DNA from: JAGPUQ01 sp049325095
GTDB lineage: Bacteria; Pseudomonadota; Gammaproteobacteria; Pseudomonadales; Porticoccaceae
Length of the DNA stretch: 64,000 nt
NCBI GenBank assembly: GCA_049325095.1
Contig: JBMOPO010000017.1
Coordinates: forward strand, 73,672-137,671
Direction of reading: 5' to 3'
The translations under genes were made by a program, and so were the position numbers. The notes beneath the pieces were generated by a model that saw only the letters and a list, made by a program, of their open reading frames with translations, had not been told where the DNA came from and did no database searches. Below, in pieces: positions 10,066 through 18,613 of this stretch (its first letter is position 1; each line of letters opens with the position of its first letter).

Positions 10066-11063
10066 GCGGAGGCGGCGAGCGCCTCCTGCAGCAGTCTCGG
10101 CCCGCGGTAGATGAAGCCCGTGTAGAGCTGCACCAGCACCGCCCCGGCGGCAAACTTGGCGGCGGCGTCGGCACCGGACCCGATGCCGCCGGCCGCGATC
10201 ACCGGCAGCCGGGGGCCGAACTCGGCGGTCAGGCGCCGCACCACCGCGGTCGAACGCGCCAACAAGGGCGCACCGCTGAGCCCGCCCTGCTCGCCGCCAT
10301 GGCGAACCGGCGGCAGCCCCTCCCGTGCCACCGTGGTGTTGGTCGCGATCACCGCGTCGATGCCGCGCTCGACCAGGATCCGGCCGATGGCGACCAGTTC
10401 GGCGTCGTCCAGATCCGGGGCGATCTTGACCGCCAGCGGCACCCGCCTGCCCCACTGGCCCGCCAGCGCCGCGCCGCGCTCCCGCAGGGCGTCCAGCAGA
10501 TCCTCCAGATAGCGGCCGAATTGCAACTCCCGCAGCCCCGGCGTGTTGGGCGAGGAGAGATTCACCGCAATGTAGTCGGCCAGCGGGTAGAGCCGGTCCA
10601 GGCAAGCCAGGTAGTCCCGCGCCGCCGCGGCCACCGGCGTATCCAGATTCTTGCCGATGTTCACCCCGAGGATCCCGCGGTAGCGGCGCCGCGCCAGACG
10701 CCCGGCCAGATGCTCCACTCCGCGGTTGTTGAACCCCATGCGGTTGATCAGCGCCCGCTGCGACGGCAGCCGGAACAGGCGCGGCCGGGGATTGCCCGGC
10801 TGCGGCCGCGGCGTCACCGTGCCCACTTCCAGAAAGCCGAAGCCGAGGCTGCCCAGGCCGTCGATGCAGTCCCCGTCCTTGTCGAAGCCGGCGGCCAGCC
10901 CGACCCGGTTGGGGAAGCGCAGCCCCATGACCTCCACTGGCGCCAGCTCCGGCGGCGCGGGCACCGCCAGCACCCGGGCGCGCGCGCGCAGCGCACTCAG
11001 GGCGAGGACATGGGCGGTTTCCGGCGGCAGCAGGAACAGGGCGCGGCGCAGGGCGGCGTACAT
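10053..11063 (-). CDS. pyrD: Dihydroorotate dehydrogenase (quinone), class 2
   Basis: The product has 336 residues. It oxidises dihydroorotate to orotate with FMN and passes electrons to the quinone pool, the fourth step of pyrimidine synthesis. The N-terminal amphipathic helix region (about 1-35, leucine/arginine-rich) is the membrane-association part of class 2 enzymes. GLAAGFDKDG, RMGFNNRG (108-115) and NLSSPNTPGLREL (168-180) are FMN and substrate motifs; the serine in NLSSPNTP is the catalytic base. It is a single gene, convergent with rmf. A perfect TATAAT lies 27 bases upstream of the start. Confidence 0.95.
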   Translation of the reverse strand: MYAALRRALFLLPPETAHVLALSALRARARVLAVPAPPELAPVEVMGLRFPNRVGLAAGFDKDGDCIDGLGSLGFGFLEVGTVTPRPQPGNPRPRLFRLPSQRALINRMGFNNRGVEHLAGRLARRRYRGILGVNIGKNLDTPVAAAARDYLACLDRLYPLADYIAVNLSSPNTPGLRELQFGRYLEDLLDALRERGAALAGQWGRRVPLAVKIAPDLDDAELVAIGRILVERGIDAVIATNTTVAREGLPPVRHGGEQGGLSGAPLLARSTAVVRRLTAEFGPRLPVIAAGGIGSGADAAAKFAAGAVLVQLYTGFIYRGPRLLQEALAASAKIS

Positions 11064-11089
11064 GGCGGCAGGGGTGGATGCGGGCGCGC

Positions 11090-11095
11090 ATTATA
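11090..11095 (-). promoter_or_regulatory. Likely pyrD -10 box
   Basis: A perfect TATAAT on the minus strand, flanked by GC-only sequence, lies 27 bases upstream of the pyrD ATG. No -35 match is seen 17 bases away. In DNA this GC-rich, a chance six-of-six match is unlikely, so it is probably the pyrD -10 element with a short leader. Confidence 0.45.
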
Positions 11096-11413
11096 GCCCC
11101 GGGACGCGGCGCTCCCGGCCGCGGGCTGCCCGCCGCGCCTGCCGCCGCCCGACCGGGCCGGGGATCTGCAAGCCGCGGCCCGCGAGATCGTCGCGCGACC
11201 GGTGCCGGGGTCCGCTCGCCCGCCCCGACACCGGCGGGATTGCAGGCGTCCCGGGCGCAAAGCGCCGCGCGGCGCCTTCCGCGAACCGATCGCCAACTGC
11301 TAGGCTCCCGGCGGCGGGCCAGGCCCGGCCCGGGGACCCCTGTTCCGGGAACCGCGCGTTCGCCGGAGCCCGCCGCGAACCGCGCCAGCACCTGACCCGA
11401 CCCGGAGACCGCG
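11096..11413. other. Intergenic region upstream of pyrD and the thioesterase, nothing recognised
   Basis: About 320 bases of very GC-rich sequence lie between the pyrD -10 box and the thioesterase start. Open frames here look like random high-GC translation. No RNA gene, repeat or terminator with a T-run was found. Confidence 0.45.
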
Positions 11414-11854
11414 ATGAGCATCTGGCACCGTACCCCCACCCTGGACACTCTTAACCACGGCTTTCCCGACACCGCCGCGCGCCACCTCGGCATCGAGTAC
11501 GTGGCGTTCGGCGAGGACCATCTGACCGCGCGCATGCCGGTGGACGAACGGACCCGCCAGCCCTACGGCATTCTCCACGGTGGGGCCTCCTGCCTGCTCG
11601 CCGAGACCGTCGGCAGCCACGCCTCGGCGCTGTGCATCGATCTCGAACGCGAGTACTGCGTGGGCCTCGAAATCAATGCCAATCACCTCCGCCCGGTCCG
11701 CGACGGCCACGTCTACGCCACCGCACGCCCCATCCATCTCGGCCGCTCGACCCACATCTGGGACATCCGCATCCGCGACGACGCCGGCCATCTGGTCTGC
11801 ATTTCGCGCCTGACCATGATGATCCGGCCCGGCGCCGCGCAGGTCTCCGGGTGA
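11414..11854 (+). CDS. Hotdog-fold acyl-CoA thioesterase (YdiI/EntH/MenI type)
   Basis: The product has 146 residues, a typical length for the 4HBT/PaaI superfamily. The signature YGILHGGASCLLAETVGS (about 52-69) contains the HGG loop and the catalytic glutamate of the YdiI/EntH branch, which hydrolyses acyl- and aryl-CoA or acyl-carrier thioesters such as 1,4-dihydroxy-2-naphthoyl-CoA. The start is preceded by CCGGAGACCGCG, a plausible ribosome binding site. It stands alone, with no menaquinone or enterobactin genes near, so a general CoA-housekeeping role is as likely as a pathway role. Confidence 0.82.
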   Translation: MSIWHRTPTLDTLNHGFPDTAARHLGIEYVAFGEDHLTARMPVDERTRQPYGILHGGASCLLAETVGSHASALCIDLEREYCVGLEINANHLRPVRDGHVYATARPIHLGRSTHIWDIRIRDDAGHLVCISRLTMMIRPGAAQVSG

Positions 11855-12057
11855 GAGTTGGTCCGGACCGATGCGCGCTCCGCGGACGGAGGCGGCTAAA
11901 GAATCCTCCTGAAGTGCCGCTACAGGCTGGGGGCCCGGCGGCCGCTGCACTTGCGGACTCGCGGTCGGCCAGGCCGGTCCGTGCCGGAGATCCGTCGCGG
12001 CGGAACGGCTTGGTGCCGGTGCGGCAGAGAGATCCATCTTGATCGAGGCGGGGTGGC

Positions 12058-12552
12058 ATGACCAACGGGAAGGCGGTTGTCGCGGGCGCAAACGGCAATG
12101 AGCGCACTGCGAAATGGGTGGCTTTTCGACTGGAACAGGAAACCTACGGCATTGACGTGCGGTGGGTCAGGGAGGTGCTCAGGCCGGCCGAGATCGTCCC
12201 GGTACCGGGCGCACCGGATCAGGTACTGGGAATCATCAATCTGCGCGGCAGTGTGGTCACGGTAATCGACGCCAGGAAGCGATTCCGGTTCGGGCAGGTG
12301 GCGGCTGATGAGCACTCGAGGATCATCGTCCTGGAACTCGATGTCGGGACCCTGGGCCTGTTCGTGGATGAAGTGGAAGAAGTGATCGCATTGAATGAAG
12401 CCGATCGGGAACCTCCTCCGAGCATCGGCCGGCAGGCCAACTCCAGCTACGTGGAGGCGGTGGCGAAGGTTGGGGACAGGATGCTGATTCTCATCGATCC
12501 GCTGCGGATCATCGAGGAGGGCGACCTGGAAGAAGTGCTGGAGCCGGCATGA
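12058..12552 (+). CDS. cheW: Chemotaxis coupling protein CheW
   Basis: The product has 164 residues and a single CheW SH3-like domain from about residue 20 to 155. The family segments FRLEQETYGIDV, VPGAPDQVLGIINLRG and VDEVEEVI are all present. CheW links methyl-accepting receptors to the histidine kinase CheA in the polar signalling array. No cheA, cheY or receptor gene is next to it; the next recognisable genes are minus-strand FliK/FhlB-like genes, so this is an outlier of a flagellar regulon. About 20 non-conserved residues precede the domain. Confidence 0.92.
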   Translation: MTNGKAVVAGANGNERTAKWVAFRLEQETYGIDVRWVREVLRPAEIVPVPGAPDQVLGIINLRGSVVTVIDARKRFRFGQVAADEHSRIIVLELDVGTLGLFVDEVEEVIALNEADREPPPSIGRQANSSYVEAVAKVGDRMLILIDPLRIIEEGDLEEVLEPA

Positions 12553-12746
12553 AATCGGATTCCCTGTCCAGGATTGGTGGGGTGCAGCAGACGAGCCCGG
12601 TCACCGGGGCGCGCCGCGAACGCAGGGGAGCCGGCAGTCGGGACCCGGAGCCGCCGGGAGCGGCGCCGCTGCCCGACGCTCCGGTGCGACCGGACGCGCT
12701 GGAGCGGGACCAGGGCGATGAAGGACACCTCCACGAATTTGCCTGA
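12549..12746 (+). CDS. Possible 65-residue protein coupled to cheW (uncertain)
   Basis: The only support is a 4-base ATGA overlap with the cheW stop codon and the lack of any other gene in 12553-12789. The predicted product is rich in Arg, Gly, Pro, Asp and Glu, has no hydrophobic core and matches no family I know. It could equally be a random frame in GC-rich DNA. Confidence 0.2.
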   Translation: MKSDSLSRIGGVQQTSPVTGARRERRGAGSRDPEPPGAAPLPDAPVRPDALERDQGDEGHLHEFA

Positions 12747-12789
12747 AGCCCCGCCACGGGCCGCGGCATCGGCCGATGGCGAGCACCGC

Positions 12790-13089
12790 TCAGGTGGACT
12801 GCCCGCCCGCTTGCCCGGGCCCGGTTCTTCCCGCCATCAGATAGGCAAAGGCGATGACTTCGGCGACGGCGCGATAGAGCGGTTCGGGTATTTCCTGGCC
12901 GAGATCGATATGGGAGAGCGCCACGGCAAGCTCCGCGTTCTCGCACAGGGGTATCTCGTTGTCCACCGCCAGGCGGTGGATGGCGGCGGCCACCTCGCCG
13001 CGGCCCTTGGCGGTCACTTTCGGCGCACCGGCTCCGTCGTAGTGGAGCGCAATCGCGATCTCCGGGACGGATCTGCCGGTGCGCTTCAT
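12790..13089 (-). CDS. FlhB C-terminal-domain-like protein (FhlB)
   Basis: The product has 99 residues. It resembles the cytoplasmic C-terminal domain of the flagellar export gate protein FlhB: PEIAIALHYDGAGAPKVTAKGRGEVAAAI followed by NEIPLCENAELAVAL and LYRAVAEVIAFAY. The NPTH autocleavage site and all membrane helices of full FlhB are absent. Small proteins of this kind commonly sit beside fliK in gammaproteobacteria and may modulate the export-substrate switch. Its ATG overlaps the fliK stop by four bases (ATGA), so it is translationally coupled to fliK. Confidence 0.8.
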   Translation of the reverse strand: MKRTGRSVPEIAIALHYDGAGAPKVTAKGRGEVAAAIHRLAVDNEIPLCENAELAVALSHIDLGQEIPEPLYRAVAEVIAFAYLMAGRTGPGQAGGQST

Positions 13090-14309
13090 GCCCTCGCATC
13101 CAGAATCGACGCGCGGTCGCCGGCCACCGGCTTCGCCGGCAAACCCTGCACTGCGTCGATGCGGACCACCCGCACCCCGGCATCGGCCAGGGCGCGGGTC
13201 AGCCCGGGCAGGTTGGCCCTGAATCGGGCCGCGGTGTCCGGCAGTTCCGCGCGAAACAGCACCGACAGGCCCGCAGCGTCCTGACCGAGCTGGCAGTACA
13301 CCGGCCCCAATTCCTCCAGCTCGAATGCCAGCGAGACCGACCACAGCGGGCGATCGTCACCGGCACCCTCCCGGCCACCGCCGCTTTCCTTCCGCCGTTC
13401 GATTCGCAACTGCCACAGATCGGCGCCCTGTCGATCCCGGATGGGCAGGTCGAGCAGCCAAACCATGCCCTCGCCTCCATCGGTGGCACCGGATCCGAGC
13501 TGCTGCAGGTGGAGGCGGGCGAGGGCTGACTCGGCGGCGAGGCGCAACTCACCCAAGCTCGGTTCGGCCGATCCTTGGGCGCCACCGGGAACAGGCGGCC
13601 GTGGTTGGGTACCCGGGCGGTGGGCGTGCAGAGGGGGAAGCAGCGGCATGGCGGCAGGTGCGGACGCCTCCCGCGCGCGCGGGACGACGGCGTCCTGCGC
13701 CGGATCCGCAGGTGCCGGCAGCGCCTGGAGCAGGCGCAACAGGCCCGCCTTGATGTCCCGGCTTACGGCCGGCGCACGCTCATCGCGCAGCGCCTGCGCG
13801 AGTTTGGCTTCCAGCCAGATGCCGCTGTCGGCCAGCGCGGTCCGCAGCGCCGCGGAATCCAGTGCCTGCCGCCGGTCGAGCATGCCGTCGAACAGTTGTC
13901 GCGCAATCTGCACGACCCGGGGCGGCACCGGCCCCGCATCCTCGGGGCAATGCGCGATGGCTGCCAACTGGGCGAGCAGCCCGCCCAGACTTGCCTGGCG
14001 CGGGAGGGACGCCAGCATGAGTGCGGTTTCCAGCGCCGGTGCCGCGGCAGCCGACTGCGCGACCAGCGGCCGCAGCAAAGGGGTCGGACCAGTGGCCACG
14101 ACTTCGAGCTGCAGCCGGTCGCCCCTGCGCAATTGCAGGGTGGTTTCCGCGATCAGGGTCCGACCGCCGATGCGCAGACTGACATGGCCCTCGCCCGGGT
14201 CGTCCACCACCAGGGCGTCGAGGATACTCCCGACGCTCCAACCGGCGGGGCTCGGCGATATCCCGGCGCGTATCGCCGGGCTTACTGACCAACGGGGATC
14301 GATTTCCAT
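13086..14309 (-). CDS. fliK: Flagellar hook-length control protein FliK-like
   Basis: The product has 407 residues. The C-terminal part from about residue 285 (MVWLLDLPIRDRQGADLWQL and LWSVSLAFELEELGPVYCQL) matches the FliK C-terminal domain, which meets FlhB to switch export from hook to filament subunits. The middle is Ala/Pro-rich, as expected for the length-measuring region, though shorter than in many FliK proteins. It forms an overlapping two-gene operon with the FhlB-like gene. Because it lies apart from a flagellar structural cluster, it could be a second FliK-like copy; whether it is the main FliK of the cell cannot be judged here. Confidence 0.75.
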   Translation of the reverse strand: MEIDPRWSVSPAIRAGISPSPAGWSVGSILDALVVDDPGEGHVSLRIGGRTLIAETTLQLRRGDRLQLEVVATGPTPLLRPLVAQSAAAAPALETALMLASLPRQASLGGLLAQLAAIAHCPEDAGPVPPRVVQIARQLFDGMLDRRQALDSAALRTALADSGIWLEAKLAQALRDERAPAVSRDIKAGLLRLLQALPAPADPAQDAVVPRAREASAPAAMPLLPPLHAHRPGTQPRPPVPGGAQGSAEPSLGELRLAAESALARLHLQQLGSGATDGGEGMVWLLDLPIRDRQGADLWQLRIERRKESGGGREGAGDDRPLWSVSLAFELEELGPVYCQLGQDAAGLSVLFRAELPDTAARFRANLPGLTRALADAGVRVVRIDAVQGLPAKPVAGDRASILDARA

Positions 14310-14419
14310 GGGGCCAGTATGGCAAAGCCTCTCCGGTGGCACTACCGGACTGGCGGGACCGGCCGCCACCCGGGTCACACCCGCCGGCGCAATGCCATTG
14401 CGGCCGAGACGGCCGGGAT

Positions 14420-16168
14420 TCAACGCGCCACCAGCCGCAGGCGCAGTCCCTCCGGACTCATGGTGAAGGCCAGCCGCTCCCGCACCAGCGCCAGATCCAC
14501 CGCCGGCTCCACCCGGAATGCGGCACCGACCATGGCCAGCACCGCTTTCATCTCCAGGAGCGCGAGGCTGCGGCCGGGGCACAGGCGCGGCCCGGACCCG
14601 AAGGGCATGAACGAGTGGGGATGGAAGCCGCGTCGCCCGGCATCCCCGCGCAGCCAGCGCGAGGGGTCGAAACGCTCCGGATGATCCGCAAAGGCGGGCT
14701 CGCGCAGGGCGATGGCGCGGGCGAGGATGACCACGGCATCGCCCCGGCGCAACCGCAGCGGGCCGATGTCGAGATCGCGATTGGCCTCGACGATGTTGAT
14801 CGGCGCCACCGGCTTGAGGCGCATGGTCTCCTGGATCACGGCATCGACATAGACCAGCTCCCGGAGCTGGCCGAAGTCGGTCAGCCGGCCGCCCGGCACG
14901 GCGGCGGCGACTTCCGCCGCGATGCGCTCCTGCACCTGCGGATGGCCGGCCAGGAAGTACAGCGCCCAGGCCAGGGTATTGGCGGTGGTGTCCTCGCCGG
15001 CGAGCAGCATGGTGAGCACATTGTCGGCCACTTCCCGCTCGCCGAAGCGGGTATCGGCCGCGGCCGCGACCAGCAGGGATTGCAACAGATTCGCGGGCCG
15101 CTCGCACAGTTCGGGGCAGGACTCTAGCTGGGCCCTGGCGGCCGCCACGAAGTCGGCGATGGTGGCGTAGATCCGCCGCACCGAGCGCTCCAGGTCGCGA
15201 TCCCCCGGCAGGCGCAGCCAGCGCCAATAGGGAAAGGGCGCCAGCAGGCGGCGCTGGATGGTGGGGAAGATCTTGTCGAGGTGCTGCTGGATGACCTCTC
15301 CTCGATCTTCCAGCGTGTTGATGTCCTGGCCGAAGGCGAGCGATGCGGTGACATCCACCGTGAAGCGCATCAGGTCCGCCTGCACAGCGCGGCCATCGCG
15401 CGGTGCGCCGGGGGCCCGCCAGCGGCGCTCCAGGCGCTCGGTCACCTTGAGCAGGGTGGGAAAGAACTGGCGCAGATGGCCGGCATCCAGCGACTGGGTG
15501 ATCACCGGCCGCTGGCGGCGCCAGCGCTCCCCCTCCGCCATGAAGATGCCGCCGGTACCGACGCCCAGCACCGACACGCGCTCCAGCTGGCTGCTGCGCC
15601 GGAAGTCGTCCGGGCGGGCCCTGAGCACGGCATTGGCCAGCTCCGCGTCGGACACCACGGCCATCGGGCGGCGCCCGAAGCGAAACCGGTACAGGGTTCC
15701 CCAGCGCCGCGCGCCCTCTTCCAGCGTCAGGTGAAAGGCCGACCGCCGGACCCGGTGCAGATCGCCGATCAGCGGCAGGCTGCGCGGCCCCGGCAGCTCG
15801 GCGGGCCGGACTCGGGCGGCCGGGGCCGCGGCCCCGGCGCGCGCCCCGCCCACCGCCACCAGCACCCGGCCGGCCTCGATGCGCACCGGGTAGCTGCGCA
15901 GGCACTGGCCCCCGGGGCCGCGGCACCGGCCGCTGTCGAGATCGAACGACCAGTGGTGCGCGCGACAGACCAGGGCGCCGTCGCGGATCTCCCCTTCCGC
16001 GAGCAGCGTGCCCTGGTGGGGACAGCGGCCTTCGTAGGCGCGGATCCCGGCATCGCTGCGGATCAACACCAGTTCGACGCCGGCGGCGTCGACCCCGGTC
16101 GGACGGCCGGGCACCAGTTGCGCCAGTTCCGCGACCGCCACCCAGTCCGCTGCCATGTCACTGCCCAT
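14420..16168 (-). CDS. Rieske [2Fe-2S] - cytochrome P450 fusion protein
   Basis: One uninterrupted frame of 582 residues. Residues about 8-108 form a Rieske ferredoxin domain with C49-P-H51 and C68-x2-H71 as cluster ligands. After a short Ala/Pro-rich linker, residues about 125-582 form a complete cytochrome P450: I-helix AGEDTT (390-395), ExxR at E447-R450, and the heme loop FGSGPRLCPG with Cys530 as the heme thiolate. P450s usually take electrons from separate ferredoxins; here a Rieske domain is attached at the N-terminus, suggesting a built-in electron donor still needing a reductase. The ATG at 16168 has GGGGGA about 5 bases upstream. It is monocistronic, with no reductase beside it. The substrate is unknown; the P450 part looks closer to fatty-acid or alkane type (CYP4/CYP102-like spacing) than to CYP153. 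Confidence 0.88.
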   Translation of the reverse strand: MGSDMAADWVAVAELAQLVPGRPTGVDAAGVELVLIRSDAGIRAYEGRCPHQGTLLAEGEIRDGALVCRAHHWSFDLDSGRCRGPGGQCLRSYPVRIEAGRVLVAVGGARAGAAAPAARVRPAELPGPRSLPLIGDLHRVRRSAFHLTLEEGARRWGTLYRFRFGRRPMAVVSDAELANAVLRARPDDFRRSSQLERVSVLGVGTGGIFMAEGERWRRQRPVITQSLDAGHLRQFFPTLLKVTERLERRWRAPGAPRDGRAVQADLMRFTVDVTASLAFGQDINTLEDRGEVIQQHLDKIFPTIQRRLLAPFPYWRWLRLPGDRDLERSVRRIYATIADFVAAARAQLESCPELCERPANLLQSLLVAAAADTRFGEREVADNVLTMLLAGEDTTANTLAWALYFLAGHPQVQERIAAEVAAAVPGGRLTDFGQLRELVYVDAVIQETMRLKPVAPINIVEANRDLDIGPLRLRRGDAVVILARAIALREPAFADHPERFDPSRWLRGDAGRRGFHPHSFMPFGSGPRLCPGRSLALLEMKAVLAMVGAAFRVEPAVDLALVRERLAFTMSPEGLRLRLVAR

Positions 16169-16323
16169 GATTCCCCCGTTGTCCGGCGGCGCCGATCCGC
16201 GACCCACCACCGGGCTCGTGAAAGCCGTCGGCAAGGCAGAAATGGCCGCGGCCAGGCGGAGTGTACCGGGAGCACCCGGCCGCCACGAGGCCATGATCAG
16301 GGCTCCAGAGACAGAGCAGGGGC

Positions 16324-16842
16324 CTATTCGTCAGCCTGCCGGGGCGCGGCCGCGGCCAGCACCGCCTCCAGATCGGCGCGCCGCTGCGGGCCGCGCAGCA
16401 CCCGCAGTACGGCGCCCCGCCCGTCCAGCACCAGGGTTTCCGGCAACCCCTGCGGCGGGGGCACGCCCAGATCCGGGCGCGGATCGACCAGCAGGGCCGG
16501 AAACCGGATGTCCAGGGCCGCGACCTGGTCGCGCAGCGCAGCCCCGGTGAGTCCGTCGAAATTGACCGACAGCACCAGGACCCGGTCCGGGTGCGCGGCG
16601 GCGAAGGCGTTGAGCTCGGGGATCTCCTCGCGGCAGGGTGCGCACCACTCCGCCCAGTAGTTGATGAACACCAGCCGGCCCGCGAGTGCGTCGCGCCGCA
16701 GCGGCTCGCCGTCGAGCAGCGGATAGCCTTCGCGCGAACCTCCGCAACCGGCGGCGGCGAGCGCCAGGGCCGCCATCAGAGCCAGCCTGGCGCCCCGGAG
16801 CCGGCGCTTCTCAACCACCCGCGGAAGTCTGCGCCCGACCAT
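16324..16842 (-). CDS. TlpA-like thioredoxin-fold lipoprotein
   Basis: The product has 172 residues. An arginine-rich start, a hydrophobic stretch and LAAAGC form a lipoprotein signal with the acylated cysteine near residue 33, so the protein is probably membrane-tethered in the periplasm. The thioredoxin-fold active site is WCAPC, and the TlpA/ResA features NYWAEWCAPCREEIPELN and GLPETLVLD (with cis-Pro) follow. Such proteins reduce or shuffle periplasmic disulfides, for example for cytochrome c maturation. The ATG at 16842 overlaps the end of the upstream YihY gene by 32 bases; a GTG at 16818, which overlaps that stop by only 8 bases, is an equally good start. It is co-transcribed with yihY. 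Confidence 0.8.
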   Translation of the reverse strand: MVGRRLPRVVEKRRLRGARLALMAALALAAAGCGGSREGYPLLDGEPLRRDALAGRLVFINYWAEWCAPCREEIPELNAFAAAHPDRVLVLSVNFDGLTGAALRDQVAALDIRFPALLVDPRPDLGVPPPQGLPETLVLDGRGAVLRVLRGPQRRADLEAVLAAAAPRQADE

Positions 16843-18070
16843 GCAACAAGTCTTCCAGAGAGATCCCCAGCCGGGCGCCGGCGGCGGCCCGACCGGCAAG
16901 CAGCAGCGACTCCAGCTCCGCAAACCCCGGCAGCGCGCGCAGTTGCGCCGGAACCCGCGGCGGCGACTCGCCCAGTACGTCATCCGGGGCGAGCGCCGCC
17001 AGGTCCGCGAGGCGAAGCTGCCCCGGATGGCGGGCCAGCACATAGGCGCCGCCCGCGGTTCTGGCCAGGATGCGGTGGGCCCGCAGGCGATCGCGCAGCC
17101 GCCGCCACTGGGCGTCCGGCACCCCCGCGTTGCTGACCTCGCGATCGCCGACCGTTCGCCCGGTTGCCTGGGCCTGCGCGCAGAGCGTGCAGGCGATCAA
17201 CATGGCCAGCAGATCGGAGACGCCGCCCGGGTGACGCTGCTCGCCGTAGGTCTCCAGGGCCCGGGTCAGCTCGGCCCCGCCCAGCAGGATCATCCAGCAC
17301 AGGTGGATCCAGACCAGAAACAGCGGCAGCGCGGCGAATGCGCCGTAGACCGAGTAATAGTTGCTGTTGGTCACCAGAGCGCCAAACAGCAGCTTCGCGG
17401 TTTGAAAGAGGACGGCGGTGACCAGGCCGCCGATCAGGCCGAAACGCAGCGGCACCCGGGCATTGGGCACCGCCACGATCACCAGGGTGAAGGCCGCCCA
17501 GGTCAGCAGCCAGGGCAGGTATTCGAGCACCAACCCGCTCAGGCCGAGCACGTCCACTTCATCCACCAGGGCCTGGAATGCCGCCAGGTAGGTATGCATC
17601 GCCAGACCGGCCCCGAGCAGCACGGGTCCCAGGGTCAGCACCGCCCAGTACAGGAGAAAATCCGCCGCCCCACTGCGGCCGTGGGGACTCCCCCAGATGC
17701 GGTTGAAGGAGCGCTCGATGCTGCGCAGGGTGAGCATGGCGGCGGCCACCAGCATCAGCCCGCCGGCGGCGCTGAGCGAACGCGCCTGATCGGCAAAGGC
17801 CAACAGATGGCGACCGATCTCCGGGCTCCCGGCCGGAATCAGCAGGTCGAGGATGAGCCGCTGCATCCGCGCCCCCGTCTCGCCCAGCGCGGGCACCAGC
17901 GAAAAGGCTGCGAAGCTGAGGGTGAGCAGCGGCACCACGGCAAACAGGGTGACATAGGCCAGGGCCGCGGCGCGGGTCTGGCAGTCGTCGTCGCGATAGC
18001 GCTGGATCAAGTGCCGGCCGAACGCCACTGCGATCCCGGACCAACTTCGAACCCGTTGCCACCAATCCAT
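16811..18070 (-). CDS. YihY/UPF0761 family inner-membrane protein
   Basis: The product has 419 residues. About six hydrophobic segments lie between residues 35 and 270, with RAAALAYVTLFAVVPLL near residue 33 and LLGGAELTRALETYG near 262 as family signatures; older annotation calls the family ribonuclease BN, which is not supported for YihY. A roughly 140-residue soluble C-terminal extension after the membrane part is longer than in E. coli YihY and resembles the winged-helix-like tail of the longer family members. It leads a two-gene operon with the TlpA-like gene. The function is not established. Confidence 0.85.
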   Translation of the reverse strand: MDWWQRVRSWSGIAVAFGRHLIQRYRDDDCQTRAAALAYVTLFAVVPLLTLSFAAFSLVPALGETGARMQRLILDLLIPAGSPEIGRHLLAFADQARSLSAAGGLMLVAAAMLTLRSIERSFNRIWGSPHGRSGAADFLLYWAVLTLGPVLLGAGLAMHTYLAAFQALVDEVDVLGLSGLVLEYLPWLLTWAAFTLVIVAVPNARVPLRFGLIGGLVTAVLFQTAKLLFGALVTNSNYYSVYGAFAALPLFLVWIHLCWMILLGGAELTRALETYGEQRHPGGVSDLLAMLIACTLCAQAQATGRTVGDREVSNAGVPDAQWRRLRDRLRAHRILARTAGGAYVLARHPGQLRLADLAALAPDDVLGESPPRVPAQLRALPGFAELESLLLAGRAAAGARLGISLEDLLHGRAQTSAGG

Positions 18071-18228
18071 CCGGTTGGTTCCGTCCGCGGTCAGCGACCG
18101 GCAGGGTATCGTCGGCTCGTCGCGCTGCGCAGCCGCAGCGACCTGCGCAGATCAAACACCCGGGGTTCCCGATCCACGCGCCATCGGCCCCTGGCCGGCC
18201 GCCGAACAACAGCATTTCCGCGGCCTGC

Positions 18229-18234
18229 TAGAAT
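18229..18234 (+). promoter_or_regulatory. Possible -10 box upstream of arsC-like gene
   Basis: TAGAAT (five of six matches to TATAAT) lies 35 bases before the ATG at 18269. There is no convincing -35 box at 16-18 bases. Tentative. Confidence 0.3.
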
Positions 18235-18268
18235 GTCGGCCGGGCTTCTCCCTCATTGTACACAGGCC

Positions 18269-18613
18269 ATGATCGTCATCTACCACAACCCGCGCTGCTC
18301 GAAGTCGCGGCAGACGCTCGACCTGCTGCGGGCCCGGGGCATCGAACCCGAAATCGTCCATTACCTGGAAAATCCCCCGGACGCGGCCACCCTGAACCTG
18401 CTGCTGCGCAAACTCGGCATGGAGGCGCGCCAGTTGCTGCGCAAGGGCGAGCCCGAGTACCGCAGCGCCGGACTCGACGACCCCGACTGCAGCGACGCGC
18501 GGATCATCGCCGCCATGGTCGAGCACCCCCGGTTGATCGAACGCCCGATCGTGGTGGCGGGCGACCGCGCCGTGCTGGGCAGACCCCCGGAAAACGTACT
18601 GGCACTGCTTTGA
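18269..18613 (+). CDS. arsC: ArsC-family arsenate reductase (glutaredoxin type)
   Basis: The product has 114 residues. NPRCSKSRQTL holds the nucleophilic Cys10 and its arginine neighbours; LLRKGEPEYR and the segment ending RPIVV complete the ArsC/YfgD family pattern. E. coli ArsC reduces arsenate with glutaredoxin. No ars operon (arsB, arsR) is near, and the stop codon overlaps the start of a DUF2069 gene, an arrangement seen in pseudomonads, so a housekeeping YfgD-like role is as likely as arsenic resistance. Confidence 0.85.
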   Translation: MIVIYHNPRCSKSRQTLDLLRARGIEPEIVHYLENPPDAATLNLLLRKLGMEARQLLRKGEPEYRSAGLDDPDCSDARIIAAMVEHPRLIERPIVVAGDRAVLGRPPENVLALL

